This document shows positions 35,757 to 45,617 of a stretch of 64,000 nucleotides of DNA, in pieces; position 1 is the stretch's first letter; each line of letters starts with the position of its first letter. Below the pieces are notes generated by a model. That model was not told the DNA's origin and made no database searches. It saw only the letters and a list, made by a program, of their open reading frames with translations. Made by a program: the position numbers and the translations under genes. Source of the stretch: Candidatus Kinetoplastibacterium desouzaii TCC079E. GTDB taxonomy: Bacteria > Pseudomonadota > Gammaproteobacteria > Burkholderiales > Burkholderiaceae_B. The stretch is taken from NCBI RefSeq assembly GCF_000340795.1, contig NC_020294.1, forward strand, positions 310,001 to 374,000, written 5' to 3'.

Positions 35757-36670
35757 TTGTTTTTATTAAAGATATTAAAATATTTTAACCAATTTTTATT
35801 TTTTTTTATGACCAGTTCTAGACAACAATCATTTCCTAAAAGGATTAAATTAATATTAAATTTTGGCAAATTATCAGAATTTGAAAGTTCTTTAAAAATA
35901 TTATCTAGTGATTTGAAGTTATCAATCCACATATTGTAGTTATTCTTATTATAAGATTCATGTAAATTCATAAATAGAATATCTGGTTTTATTTTATTTA
36001 TATTCCATGGTTTTGCTCCGCCATAGAGCCATAAAAAATTTATAGGTGGCAAACCTTTAGTAATTCTATCTGTATTAATATTATGATTATTTAAAGTGAT
36101 TCCTATTTCATTAAATAAATTCCTTATTTTCCTAGTTTCTAAGTCATATTTTAAGAAATTGTTTAATCCTTTTTCAAAAACAATAGAAGGACTGTAAGAT
36201 TCAAATGATATATTTCTAGGTAAAAAAAGGCGCCATTTTTTAGGAGATATGAAATCAATATTAAGATTATAATTATTTATTGTTGGTTTTATACTGTTTA
36301 GTAGTAATAAACTTTCTTCTTTTTCTATATAAAAATTTTCTGGGTTTGTTAATTGCAAACCAGTTGAGTTAACTTCTACATTTAATAGTTCTAGTATCCA
36401 TACTGGTTCCGAATCTTTATTCTTAGAATTTGAGCATAAAGGTCCTAAGGCTGCACTTAATAATTGATTATTTTGAGGTAAGAAACCACTATTTCTTATT
36501 TGCCAGGCTTCAAAAGGAGTGCAGCCGTATTCTAAAGATTTCTTATCAATAAAATTCACATGTGCCATTTGCAACCATTTATGGATGTAGCTAGTTTGTT
36601 TAATTATTAGTTCATGTATGTTGATTTTAAATTCTTTTGGTGGGATAAAGTTTGGAATAACAATAAACAT
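35735..36670 (-). CDS. Conserved beta-proteobacterial protein paired with recJ, function unknown
   Basis: 311 residues from ATG 36670 (MFIVIPNFIPPKE); an earlier in-frame ATG at 36715 would add 15 residues with no family support. Conserved-looking blocks are YGCTPFEAWQI (near 50-60), EPVWILELLNVEVNSTGLQL, the WRLFLPR segment and LPPINFLWLYGGAKPW (about 215-230). These recall an uncharacterised family found next to recJ in Burkholderiales and sometimes labelled as phosphoglycerate mutase-like or regulatory. I do not assign a reaction. No signal peptide or membrane helix. It overlaps recJ, so the two are probably co-translated. Confidence 0.75.
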   Translation of the reverse strand: MFIVIPNFIPPKEFKINIHELIIKQTSYIHKWLQMAHVNFIDKKSLEYGCTPFEAWQIRNSGFLPQNNQLLSAALGPLCSNSKNKDSEPVWILELLNVEVNSTGLQLTNPENFYIEKEESLLLLNSIKPTINNYNLNIDFISPKKWRLFLPRNISFESYSPSIVFEKGLNNFLKYDLETRKIRNLFNEIGITLNNHNINTDRITKGLPPINFLWLYGGAKPWNINKIKPDILFMNLHESYNKNNYNMWIDNFKSLDNIFKELSNSDNLPKFNINLILLGNDCCLELVIKKNKNWLKYFNIFNKNKWTAYLN

Positions 36671-36778
36671 TTTATTTGTATCAATATGTATTATACTAAA
36701 TGAAATATTGTACAATTTTATATCTATTTAGGAAATTATTCATTTATATTATTGGTTGTCATCGTAAAAAGCGTATTA

Positions 36779-38047
36779 ATGATGTTTTATGAATTTTGGT
36801 TGGCTATTAAATATAGTGGAATATTAAGTTTTAGAAATAGGAAGCGTGATAAGTTTCTTTCTTTTATTACTATAACTTCTGTCCTTGGAATTGCAATTGG
36901 AGTTGCATCTTTGATAGTTGTTCTCTCAGTTATGAATGGTTTCCAGAAAGAAGTTAGAAATAGAATGCTTGCAGTAGTTCCACATATCGAATTGTCGATT
37001 CCAGGTCTAGATTATAGTGATTTCCATAATGAATATCAAAAGTTTAGCGATTTTATATTACATGATGATAATATAAAAAGCTCAGTTCCATTCTTGAATT
37101 CCCAGGCTATGATTTTAAAAGAATCAAGATTAATAGGAGTACAGGTACAAGGTATTAATAGTAATTTTATTGATGCTTATTGTTTAGATAAGAGTTTATT
37201 ATCTGGTGATTTTCATAACCTAAAAGATGGATGTTTTAATACTATTATAGGATCTGAATTATCAAAAATGATGGATATAAATGTTGGAGATACAATTTTT
37301 CTTGTAGTTCCTTGTTTCTCTAGTAATTTATCTGGATTTACTCCTCGTTTAAAAAAATTTAAAATAGAAGGAATATTTTCATCTGGATATTATGAATATG
37401 ATTCTAATGTTGTATATATAAGTATTAATGATGCAAGTAAGTTATTTATAGATAATGCAAAAAATGGTATTCGTATTAGTTTGTATGATGTTAGTTTAGC
37501 TCCTATTACATCATCTTATCTAAAAAACAATTTGCCTTATTATTTTAATATAGAAGATTGGTCCAGTACTAATAAATTTTGGTTTGATGCAGTTCAAACA
37601 GAAAAACGAATGATGTTCTTGATCTTGAGTATTATTATAGCTGTTGCAACATTTAATTTATTTTCTTCTTTGGTCATGTTGGTTACTGAGAAAAAATATG
37701 AAATATCTATATTGAGGACATTTGGTGCTAGATCTATTAATATTTTAATGATTTTTCTATTGAATGGATTATTTATAGGTTTTATTGGAACTGTTGTTGG
37801 GGTATTGTTTGGGGTTGTTGTTTCAAACAATGTTGATCAAATAGTTTCTTTTATTGAGAATATATTCCAAATAAATTTATTACCTAGAGATGCTTACTTT
37901 ATAGATAAATTACCACATGATATCAATTACACAGAAGTTTTAAAAATTTCTGTTATGTCTATATGTATGTCTTTAATTTCTACTATATATCCTACTATTA
38001 GAGCATTGAAATTTTCACCAGCACAAGTTTTAAATCATGTTAGATAA
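36779..38047 (+). CDS. lolC: Lipoprotein-releasing ABC transporter permease LolC/LolE
   Basis: About 422 residues from ATG 36779 (ATG 36782 is equally possible; a TTG at 36752 is the far limit). One N-terminal transmembrane helix (ITITSVLGIAIGVASLIVVLSVMNGF, with the conserved LSVMNGF) is followed by a periplasmic domain and three C-terminal helices (IIIAVATFNLFSSLVMLVTEKKYEISILRTFGA is the coupling region). It extracts outer-membrane lipoproteins from the inner membrane with LolD. Only one permease gene is present, as in beta-proteobacteria that use a LolF-like homodimer. Overlaps lolD by 11 bases. Confidence 0.93.
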   Translation: MMFYEFWLAIKYSGILSFRNRKRDKFLSFITITSVLGIAIGVASLIVVLSVMNGFQKEVRNRMLAVVPHIELSIPGLDYSDFHNEYQKFSDFILHDDNIKSSVPFLNSQAMILKESRLIGVQVQGINSNFIDAYCLDKSLLSGDFHNLKDGCFNTIIGSELSKMMDINVGDTIFLVVPCFSSNLSGFTPRLKKFKIEGIFSSGYYEYDSNVVYISINDASKLFIDNAKNGIRISLYDVSLAPITSSYLKNNLPYYFNIEDWSSTNKFWFDAVQTEKRMMFLILSIIIAVATFNLFSSLVMLVTEKKYEISILRTFGARSINILMIFLLNGLFIGFIGTVVGVLFGVVVSNNVDQIVSFIENIFQINLLPRDAYFIDKLPHDINYTEVLKISVMSICMSLISTIYPTIRALKFSPAQVLNHVR

Positions 38048-38723
38048 TATAGTATTAAAAGCTGATAATATTTGTAAAACTTATATAGATGATAATAATA
38101 ATTCTATTAATATTCTTAACGGGGTTAATCTTTGTATTAATAAATCTGAAATAGTAGTTGTTGTTGGTTCATCTGGTTCTGGTAAGAGTACTTTATTACA
38201 TATATTAGGGTTATTAGATGTTCCGTCATCAGGATCTGTAATTATTCAAGGATTAAATACAGTAAATTTATCAGAAAAACAAAAAAGTATTTTACGTAAT
38301 GTTAACCTAGGTTTTATATATCAGTTTCATCATTTATTGCCAGATTTGTCAGTATTAGATAATGTTTCTATGCCATTAATTATAAGAAGAAATTCATTTA
38401 TACAGGCGCGTTATGAGGCTAAAATAATATTGGATTTAGTAGGGTTGTCAGATAAAGAAAATAGGATGCCTTATACTCTATCTGGAGGAGAGCGCCAAAG
38501 AGTAGCTATAGCACGTTCAATGGTAACTAAACCTGATTGTGTGTTGGCTGATGAACCTACAGGTAGTTTAGACAAGGTAAATGCATATAAAATGTTTGAT
38601 TTATTTACACAATTAAGAAGCAATTTTGGTTCTAGTTTTCTTATAGCAACACATGATTCTGATCTAATTTCTATAGCAGATAGAAAGTTAATTTTAGAAC
38701 ATGGTACTTTGTTAGAATATTAA
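38037..38723 (+). CDS. lolD: Lipoprotein-releasing ABC transporter ATPase
   Basis: 228-residue ABC ATPase. Walker A GSSGSGKST (44-52), Q-loop in IYQFHHLLPDLSVLDNV, signature LSGGERQRVAIARSM, Walker B CVLADEPTGSLD and the switch His in IATHD. The FQFHHLLPELTALENV-like stretch is typical of LolD rather than FtsE or MacB. Starts inside the end of lolC, so it is translationally coupled. Confidence 0.96.
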   Translation: MLDNIVLKADNICKTYIDDNNNSINILNGVNLCINKSEIVVVVGSSGSGKSTLLHILGLLDVPSSGSVIIQGLNTVNLSEKQKSILRNVNLGFIYQFHHLLPDLSVLDNVSMPLIIRRNSFIQARYEAKIILDLVGLSDKENRMPYTLSGGERQRVAIARSMVTKPDCVLADEPTGSLDKVNAYKMFDLFTQLRSNFGSSFLIATHDSDLISIADRKLILEHGTLLEY

Positions 38724-38855
38724 ATTTTATAAAAGTAAATATAATTATTTTTTATTTAGATTGGTGATTGAGCAAGTAAAGAAAAGAAAAAATTAAATCG
38801 ATAAAATAATCTTTTGTTTTTATTATTTATTTTTATAAATTTCCCGGTTAATGAA

Positions 38856-39695
38856 TTGAGTTACTCCAACATTTTAATAGATTTACATTGTCATTCTAAT
38901 ATTTCTGATGGACTTTTGTCTCCTGAGGAATTAGCACATGAGGTATTTGAACGTCGAATAAAAATCTGGTCATTAACTGATCACGATACTACTGAAGGAT
39001 TATTAAGGGCGGAGTCTGAGTCTAAAAATCTAAATTTATTTTTTATCAATGGTGTGGAAATTTCATCCACATGGAATGATAAAGTTATACATATACTAGG
39101 TTTAAATATTGATTATAAAAATACATTATTGCTTAATCTTTTGGAAAAAAATAGAAATTTAAGAGAAGAGAGAGCTTTTTTAATTAGTAAATATTTAGAC
39201 AGTTTAGGTTTTGTTGGTTCAGTTGATTTTATTTTATCTCATTTAAAGGTATGTAATTTTATTGGAAGGATGAATTTTGCTAGATTTTTAGTTTTTAAGG
39301 GTTATTGTAAAAATATCAAACAAGCTTTTTCTAAATATTTATCTGATAAAAAAGTTGGAAATATAAATACTAAATATCCTTCTATAGATCAAGTGATATT
39401 TTCAATTAAATCTTCAGGTGGTAAGGCATTTATAGCCCATCCATTTAAGTATATGTTTACTAACAATGATCTTTATACATTGATGAATCAATTTTCTAAG
39501 TTGGGTGGGGACGGTATAGAATTTCCTTTGATGGCTAATAAACACAATTATAAATTAACTATGGATCTAATTACTAGATATAATTTTTTGATTTCGTATG
39601 GTTCAGATTTTCACTCACATAAAGATGATTTAATGACTTTAGAAAAATATTCTAGTATTCCCAATAATCTTAAAAAAGCATGGTGGGATAGCTGA
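38856..39695 (+). CDS. PHP-domain phosphoesterase (RNase AM/nucleoside bisphosphatase family)
   Basis: About 279 residues. PHP metal motifs are DLHCHSNISDG, SLTDHDTTEG, NGVEISSTW, AFIAHPFKY and the C-terminal YGSDFHSH. Relatives (E. coli YciV/RnAm) remove 5' phosphates from 3',5'-bisphosphonucleotides and trim RNA 5' ends. No ATG precedes the first motif. TTG at 38856 gives the usual length; TTG at 38814 adds a 14-residue hydrophobic stretch. Neither has a good Shine-Dalgarno. The start is therefore uncertain though the frame is clear. Confidence 0.85.
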   Translation: MSYSNILIDLHCHSNISDGLLSPEELAHEVFERRIKIWSLTDHDTTEGLLRAESESKNLNLFFINGVEISSTWNDKVIHILGLNIDYKNTLLLNLLEKNRNLREERAFLISKYLDSLGFVGSVDFILSHLKVCNFIGRMNFARFLVFKGYCKNIKQAFSKYLSDKKVGNINTKYPSIDQVIFSIKSSGGKAFIAHPFKYMFTNNDLYTLMNQFSKLGGDGIEFPLMANKHNYKLTMDLITRYNFLISYGSDFHSHKDDLMTLEKYSSIPNNLKKAWWDS

Positions 39696-39851
39696 TGTTT
39701 TTTTGTAACTATTTCATTGTATGATTAAAAATATTTCTTAATTTTTATAAATCATGTTTATTAATTACGTGTTAGAATAAAAGAAATATTTATTGGTTTA
39801 ATTACATTAAATAATATTATTTAATTTTATTTCCAAGGTAAGATTTATATC

Positions 39852-42800
39852 GTGCTAATAGTTCAAAATTTATCAGGTTCATCAGCCATTTCTGATTTTC
39901 GTCGTCAAAACTTATTATCTAAATTAAATCTTTTAGGAGTTGAAGTATCAAATATAAATGCTCACTATGAGCATTTTATTCTGACAAATGAACATTTGTC
40001 AGAAAGCAATAATAATTTATTATCAAAATTATTAGAGTATGGTTCTAAATATTCTATAGAAAGTTTAGATGGTTATAAATTAGAATTATTAGTTTTACCA
40101 CGTTTAGGAACAGTTTCACCATGGTCTAGTAAAGCAACTGATATTGCTCATAATTGTGGTTTAAATTCTGTAAGGCGTATAGAAAGAGGAATTCGTTATA
40201 TCTTCTCATTTAAAAATGATTTGTCTAGTATTTCTGATGAGGATTTAAAAATATTATTGGATTGTGTGCATGATAGAATGACAGAAACTGTTGTCGATTC
40301 TGATTTTAATTTTGAAGAATTGTTTTCCTATAGTATTAGGAATGCTATGAGTACAGTACCTCTTATGAAAGAGGGTCGTGTTTCTTTAGATAAAGCAAAT
40401 AAAGACCTTGGATTGGCTTTGTCTGAAGATGAAATTGATTATTTGGAAAAATCATTTTGTGATTTAAAAAGAGATCCAACGGATGTTGAGCTTATAATGT
40501 TTGCTCAAGCTAATAGTGAGCATTGCAGACATAAGATTTTTAATGCAAAGTGGTCCATAGACAATAAAGAACAAGAAAAGACCTTGTTTGAAATGATTAA
40601 AGACACTCATAATAATCAACCAAAAGGGACTATTGTTGCTTATTCTGATAATTCTGCAATTATGGAAGGTAGAAATTTAAATAATTTTAGATCATCTTAT
40701 TCATCTGCAGAAAACAAGTTTGTATATAGCAAGTCTCAAACTATGTTGCACAATATTATGAAGGTTGAAACTCATAATCATCCAACAGCTATTTCTCCAT
40801 TTCAAGGATCTTCTACTGGAGCCGGTGGTGAAATAAGAGATGAAGGAGCAACTGGACGAGGATCTAAGCCTAAAGCTGGTCTTACTGGTTTTACTGTTTC
40901 TCATTTGAGATTTAATGATTTGATACAGCCATGGGAAGAAGATTTTTATAAAATTCCGAGTCGTATATCTAGCCCATTGTCTATAATGATAGATGCTCCT
41001 TTAGGAGGAGCATCTTTTAATAACGAATTTGGACGACCAAATATTCTTGGTTATTTTAGATCATTTGAGCAGACTATAGGCAATGTGCATTGGGGGTATC
41101 ATAAACCAATTATGTTAGCAGGTGGATTGGGGATAATAGATGCAAATTTAACCCATAAGAAAAGCATTCCTGAAGGAGCTCTATTGTTGCAATTGGGAGG
41201 TCCTGGTTTTCGTATTGGTATGGGTGGTGGTGCAGCATCTAGTATTTCTATAGGTGCTAATATTGAGAAATTGGATTTTAATTCTGTTCAAAGAGCTAAT
41301 CCTGAAATTGAGAGAAGAGCTCAGGAAGTTATTGATCGTTGTTGGCAACAAGGGGAAAATAATCCAATATTGTCAATTCATGATGTTGGTGCAGGGGGGT
41401 TGTCAAATGCTTTTCCAGAACTAATTAATGATTCTAGAATGGGTGGTGTATTTGATTTAAATAGAATACCAGTAGAAGAGAATGGTATGTCTCCTGCTGA
41501 AATTTGGACTAATGAGTCTCAAGAGAGGTACGTGTTAGCTATTCTGCCTGAAAATTTAGAAAAATTTGGCATTATAGCTGCTAGAGAACGTTGCCCTTAT
41601 AGTATAATAGGGGTTGCGATTAATGATCGACATTTGTATTTATTAGAAGGAAATAGTCATTCTAGTATTGATAGTCTTTTAAATATAAAGAAAGATATTA
41701 AGCAAAATAATCCAATTGATTTGCCTTTGAATATTATTCTTGGTAAACCACCTCGTCTAATAAAAAATGTTAAACATTCCTTGTATAAAAGTGATTCTTT
41801 AAATATTCAGAATGTTGTTTTGGATGATGCTATATCTAGAGTATTGAGTCATCCTACTGTGGCTAATAAATCATTCTTGATTAATATAGGGGATCGTTCT
41901 GTTGGTGGATTAGTAGCTAGAGATCAAATGATTGGTCCTTGGCAAATTCCTGTTTCTGATTGTGCAGTTACATTGGGAAGCTATGATTGTTTTTCTGGTG
42001 AGGCAATTGCTATAGGGGAGCGTTCTCCTATAGCAATTGTTAATTCTTCTGCTTCTGTGCGTTTATCTATTTCTGAGTCATTAACTAATTTAGTTGCTGC
42101 TGATGTTAAAAATATAGATGATATAAAATTATCTGCAAATTGGATGGCTTCTTGTGGTGATGATGGACAAGATGCCAGTTTATATGATGCTGTATCATCC
42201 GCTAGTAATTTTTGTAAAAAAATAGGACTTTCCATACCTGTTGGTAAAGATTCTTTATCTATGAAAACTATAACTGATGATAATTTGCATGTTGTTTCAC
42301 CAGTTTCATTAATTGTTTCTGCTTTTTCTCCTGTTACTGATGTTAGGAAAACTCTAACTCCTCAATTAAAGAAAGATTTTAATACTAAATTAATATATAT
42401 AGATCTGGGTTTTGCTAAAAATCGTTTAGGTGGTTCTATTTTAGCTCAAGTTTATAATCAATTTGGTAATGAAGTTCCTGATATAGATGATCCTTTAAAG
42501 TTAAAAGACTTTTTTTATGCTATAAGATCTCTTGCTGATAAGAATATGATTCTAGCATATCATGATAGATCAGATGGAGGTTTGTTTACTACTATTGCTG
42601 AGATGTCTTTTGCTGGACATATTGGTGTTTCTATTAATCTAGATGATTTGATTACTTCTAACAGTGATGAAAGTATTCTTAGATTATTATTTTCTGAAGA
42701 ATTAGGGGCTGTTATTCAGATTCCTAGTGACTTATATAATGATGTAATGAATTGTCTTTCAGATTTTAATATATCTTCTAATTCTTATTTGTTAGGTTCT

Positions 42801-43820
42801 ATAAATAAAGATGATAGTTTTGATATAAATTACAAGAATAAGATTATATGGAAAAAAGATCGTTCAGATTTAGGTTTAAAATGGAGTGATGTCGGTTATA
42901 GAATTTCTTCTTTGAGAGATAATCCTGAGTGTTCTAAGGAAGAATTAGATTTATGGAATGACAAAGAAGATCCTGGATTAAATCCGTTTCTATCTTTTGA
43001 TTTTATGAAAGATAGTGATGTTGTTGCACCATATATTAATAAAAAGATACGTCCTAAAGTAGCTATATTGAGAGAACAAGGATGTAATAGTCATGTTGAA
43101 ATGGCTTGGGCTTTTGATCAGGTTGGATTTACAGCGATAGATGTTCATATGACTGATTTGCTAAATAAAAAAGTAGATCTTTCTGATATGAATGGGTTAG
43201 TTGCTGTTGGTGGTTTTAGTTATGGCGATGTTTTAGGGGCAGGTGAAGGTTGGGCTCGTAGTATTCTTTTTAATAATTTATTACGTGATCAATTTTCTTC
43301 TTTCTTTTCTAATAAAAATACTTTCTCTCTTGGGGTATGTAATGGATGTCAAATGATGACTGCTTTATCTTCTATTATTCCTGGAGCAGATCATTGGCCT
43401 AGATTTACTCGTAACAAATCAGAAAAATATGAATCTCGTTTGTCAATGGTAGAAATTTCTCCTTCGCCTTCTATTTTTTTTCAAGGAATGACTGGATCAA
43501 GAATTCCTATAGTAGTTGCTCATGGTGAAGGTTATGCTGATTTTTCTCAATTTGGAAATATAGATCTTGTTTGTACTGCAGCTCGTTTTGTAGATAATAG
43601 AGGTAATATTACAGAATCATATCCAATGAATCCTAATGGTAGTCCTTCTGGTATAACAGCTGTTACTACAGATGATGGTAGAGTTACAGTTATGATGCCT
43701 CATCCTGAAAGAGTATCGCGTAATATTATGTTTTCATGGGCTCCTTCTAGCTGGCTTGATCATAGTGATCATAGTCCTTGGATGTATTTTTTTAAAAATG
43801 CTAGAACTTGGCTTTCTTAA
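39852..43820 (+). CDS. purL: Phosphoribosylformylglycinamidine synthase
   Basis: 1322-residue single-chain PurL, fourth step of de novo purine synthesis. An N-terminal linker domain is followed by the tandem AIR-synthase-like domains ([68 protein letters not shown]) and a C-terminal class I glutaminase ([27 protein letters not shown] with the nucleophile Cys, MPHPERV). GTG start at 39852, with AAGG upstream near 39835. Two strong inverted repeats lie inside the gene (40991-41015 and 42004-42039). Monocistronic, ended by a strong hairpin. Confidence 0.98.
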   Translation: MLIVQNLSGSSAISDFRRQNLLSKLNLLGVEVSNINAHYEHFILTNEHLSESNNNLLSKLLEYGSKYSIESLDGYKLELLVLPRLGTVSPWSSKATDIAHNCGLNSVRRIERGIRYIFSFKNDLSSISDEDLKILLDCVHDRMTETVVDSDFNFEELFSYSIRNAMSTVPLMKEGRVSLDKANKDLGLALSEDEIDYLEKSFCDLKRDPTDVELIMFAQANSEHCRHKIFNAKWSIDNKEQEKTLFEMIKDTHNNQPKGTIVAYSDNSAIMEGRNLNNFRSSYSSAENKFVYSKSQTMLHNIMKVETHNHPTAISPFQGSSTGAGGEIRDEGATGRGSKPKAGLTGFTVSHLRFNDLIQPWEEDFYKIPSRISSPLSIMIDAPLGGASFNNEFGRPNILGYFRSFEQTIGNVHWGYHKPIMLAGGLGIIDANLTHKKSIPEGALLLQLGGPGFRIGMGGGAASSISIGANIEKLDFNSVQRANPEIERRAQEVIDRCWQQGENNPILSIHDVGAGGLSNAFPELINDSRMGGVFDLNRIPVEENGMSPAEIWTNESQERYVLAILPENLEKFGIIAARERCPYSIIGVAINDRHLYLLEGNSHSSIDSLLNIKKDIKQNNPIDLPLNIILGKPPRLIKNVKHSLYKSDSLNIQNVVLDDAISRVLSHPTVANKSFLINIGDRSVGGLVARDQMIGPWQIPVSDCAVTLGSYDCFSGEAIAIGERSPIAIVNSSASVRLSISESLTNLVAADVKNIDDIKLSANWMASCGDDGQDASLYDAVSSASNFCKKIGLSIPVGKDSLSMKTITDDNLHVVSPVSLIVSAFSPVTDVRKTLTPQLKKDFNTKLIYIDLGFAKNRLGGSILAQVYNQFGNEVPDIDDPLKLKDFFYAIRSLADKNMILAYHDRSDGGLFTTIAEMSFAGHIGVSINLDDLITSNSDESILRLLFSEELGAVIQIPSDLYNDVMNCLSDFNISSNSYLLGSINKDDSFDINYKNKIIWKKDRSDLGLKWSDVGYRISSLRDNPECSKEELDLWNDKEDPGLNPFLSFDFMKDSDVVAPYINKKIRPKVAILREQGCNSHVEMAWAFDQVGFTAIDVHMTDLLNKKVDLSDMNGLVAVGGFSYGDVLGAGEGWARSILFNNLLRDQFSSFFSNKNTFSLGVCNGCQMMTALSSIIPGADHWPRFTRNKSEKYESRLSMVEISPSPSIFFQGMTGSRIPIVVAHGEGYADFSQFGNIDLVCTAARFVDNRGNITESYPMNPNGSPSGITAVTTDDGRVTVMMPHPERVSRNIMFSWAPSSWLDHSDHSPWMYFFKNARTWLS
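40991..41015 (+). repeat. Terminator-like inverted repeat inside purL
   Basis: agatgctcct and aggagcatct form a perfect ten-base stem around a five-base loop (ttagg), followed by TTTAA. It falls in the codons for the conserved [10 protein letters not shown] segment. It looks like a weak intrinsic terminator but is within the gene; any function is unproven. Confidence 0.6.
42004..42039 (+). repeat. Perfect 13-base inverted repeat inside purL
   Basis: caattgctatagg and cctatagcaattg are exact reverse complements separated by ten bases. They encode the [12 protein letters not shown] stretch of PurL. No T-run follows. Confidence 0.65.
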
Positions 43821-43830
43821 TCAAATTATT

Positions 43831-43879
43831 AAATACTGATAGTATCAGACATAAAAATATTTCTGATACATCAGTATTT
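43831..43879. terminator. Bidirectional terminator between purL and yicC
   Basis: aaatactgat-a-gtatcaga pairs with tctgatacatcagtattt over 18 bases with one bulged A and a loop of about 12 bases. It follows the purL stop by ten bases, and its right end covers the yicC stop codon. Both strands have short flanking A/T tracts. Confidence 0.75.
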
Positions 43880-44792
43880 ATTCTATGTTTTGGGATTGTT
43901 CTCTTATTTTTTCTATAATCAATTTTATATCTATAGCATAGTGTGATATTTTTATATTTGTTGATTTAGAACCTAATGTGTTTATTTCTCTACCCATCTC
44001 TTGGGTTAAGTATTCTATTTTTTTACCAATAATTGTTTCATTTTTTAAATGAGTAATATTGAGAATTTCTTGTAAATGTATTCTTAATCTATCTAATTCT
44101 TCTGAAATATCAGTTTTTAATGCATTTACAGAAGATTCTTTAAATATTCTTTCTTTTATTTCTATGCTACTTATAGTGGTTAATCCGTTAGGAAATAACT
44201 CATTAATATTATTTTCTATTTTTTTAGAAAGCTTTTCTTGGTATTTTGATACATCTTCATCAATATATAATTCTATTTTTTTTATTATGGTGCTTATATC
44301 CTCAACATATTTTTTTATGATTTTAGAAAGATGTGATCCTTCTCTGATTCTATCTTTTTGCAAGTTATTTATTGCTTCAATTATTGCTGAGTTTATGATG
44401 TTTTCATTTATTTCCATATTTTCATATAATAATTGATCTTTATTTTTATAAAAAATATTGATAATCTCTGAAGAGTTTGGTGGTGAGGTATTGGGTATAT
44501 TTTGTTTGATGTAATTTAGATGATTATTAATTTTTTTTATGAATTTTTCAAAATCATTATCTAATTTATTTCTTTTGTGGCCTATTTTTACTTCTATTTT
44601 TCCTCTTAAAATATTTTCTGTAATAGAGCTTCTAATTTGTTTCTCAATATGGCTATATGTTTCTGGAATGTTTATTTTGATATCTAGAAATCTGCTATTT
44701 AAACTACGTATTTCTATGAATAATGTTTCGTTCTCATTAATTTTTATTTGTGAGCTCCCAAAACCTGTCATACTATGCATATCTGTAATCAC
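43878..44792 (-). CDS. yicC: YicC-family endoribonuclease
   Basis: 304-residue YicC/YloC protein. MHSMTGFGSSQIKINENETLFIEIRSLNSRFLDIKINIPE is the conserved N-terminus, and the C-terminal DUF1732 region has the family motif in EMGREINTLGSKSTNIKISHYAIDIKLIIEKIREQSQNIE. The family has been linked to RNA cleavage and stationary-phase survival. It is divergent from rph, an arrangement seen in many proteobacteria. The middle is Lys/Asn/Ile-rich and more diverged. Confidence 0.93.
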   Translation of the reverse strand: MITDMHSMTGFGSSQIKINENETLFIEIRSLNSRFLDIKINIPETYSHIEKQIRSSITENILRGKIEVKIGHKRNKLDNDFEKFIKKINNHLNYIKQNIPNTSPPNSSEIINIFYKNKDQLLYENMEINENIINSAIIEAINNLQKDRIREGSHLSKIIKKYVEDISTIIKKIELYIDEDVSKYQEKLSKKIENNINELFPNGLTTISSIEIKERIFKESSVNALKTDISEELDRLRIHLQEILNITHLKNETIIGKKIEYLTQEMGREINTLGSKSTNIKISHYAIDIKLIIEKIREQSQNIE

Positions 44793-44879
44793 TTTATATT
44801 ATGTTTTTTAAAATATTTTAGTCTATTATAATTTTTTATTAGACTATATGGTGACTTTATTTATAGGATGGGTTTATAT

Positions 44880-45587
44880 ATGAGTATTGTTCGTCCTTGT
44901 GGAAGATCATTTGATGAGATTCGCCCTGTTAAGATAGATAGACATTTTACTAATAATTCACAAGGATCTGTTCTAATAAGTATAGGAAATACTATTGTTC
45001 TTTGTACTGCTAATATTGTAGAAGGAGTTCCTGATTTTATAAAAGGTCAAAGAAAAGGATGGTTAACAGCTGAATATAGTATGTTGCCTGGATCAACTAA
45101 TTCTAGAGTTAGTAGAGAGTCAGTAGTAGGCAAACAGAATGCTAGAACTCAAGAGATACAAAGATTTATTGGTCGTAGTTTAAGATCAGCATTTGATTTG
45201 AGTTTTTTGGGAGATAATACTATTAGAATAGATTGTGATGTTTTGCAAGCTGATGGTGGAACAAGATGTATTAGTATAACTGGTGCTTATATTGCTGTTA
45301 TTGAAGCAATTTCATGGTTTAATAAAAAATATACAATTATAAATAATCCTATTGTTGAAAATATAGCAGCTATTTCTGTTGGTATTGTTGATAATAATAT
45401 TTTATTAGACATGAACTATGAAGAAGATTCAAATTGTGAAGTAGACATGAATATTGTTATGAGTAACAGTGGTAATTTTATTGAAATACAATCTTCCAGT
45501 GAGAAGAAAACATTTGATAAAAGAAAATTGGATTTAATGTTATCTCTTGCAGAGAAAGGTATCTTAGAATTAATCTCTTATTATTAA
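44880..45587 (+). CDS. rph: Ribonuclease PH
   Basis: 235 residues from ATG 44880; AGGA at 44865-44868 lies about 11 bases upstream and overlaps the other in-frame ATG at 44868, so that earlier codon is unlikely to be used. RPCGRSFDEIRPVKI, GWLTAEYSMLPGSTN, RTQEIQRFIGRSLRSAFDL and CDVLQADGGTRCISITGAYIA are diagnostic. It trims tRNA 3' ends by phosphorolysis. Next gene is folC after 30 bases. Confidence 0.96.
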   Translation: MSIVRPCGRSFDEIRPVKIDRHFTNNSQGSVLISIGNTIVLCTANIVEGVPDFIKGQRKGWLTAEYSMLPGSTNSRVSRESVVGKQNARTQEIQRFIGRSLRSAFDLSFLGDNTIRIDCDVLQADGGTRCISITGAYIAVIEAISWFNKKYTIINNPIVENIAAISVGIVDNNILLDMNYEEDSNCEVDMNIVMSNSGNFIEIQSSSEKKTFDKRKLDLMLSLAEKGILELISYY

Positions 45588-45617
45588 GATAAAATCAATT
45601 ATTTATTGAGGTGTTTT

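Noticed and set aside
44059-44436. 125-codon plus-strand frame opposite yicC
   Set aside because: Antisense to conserved YicC sequence, low-complexity hydrophobic composition typical of complementary A+T-rich coding DNA.
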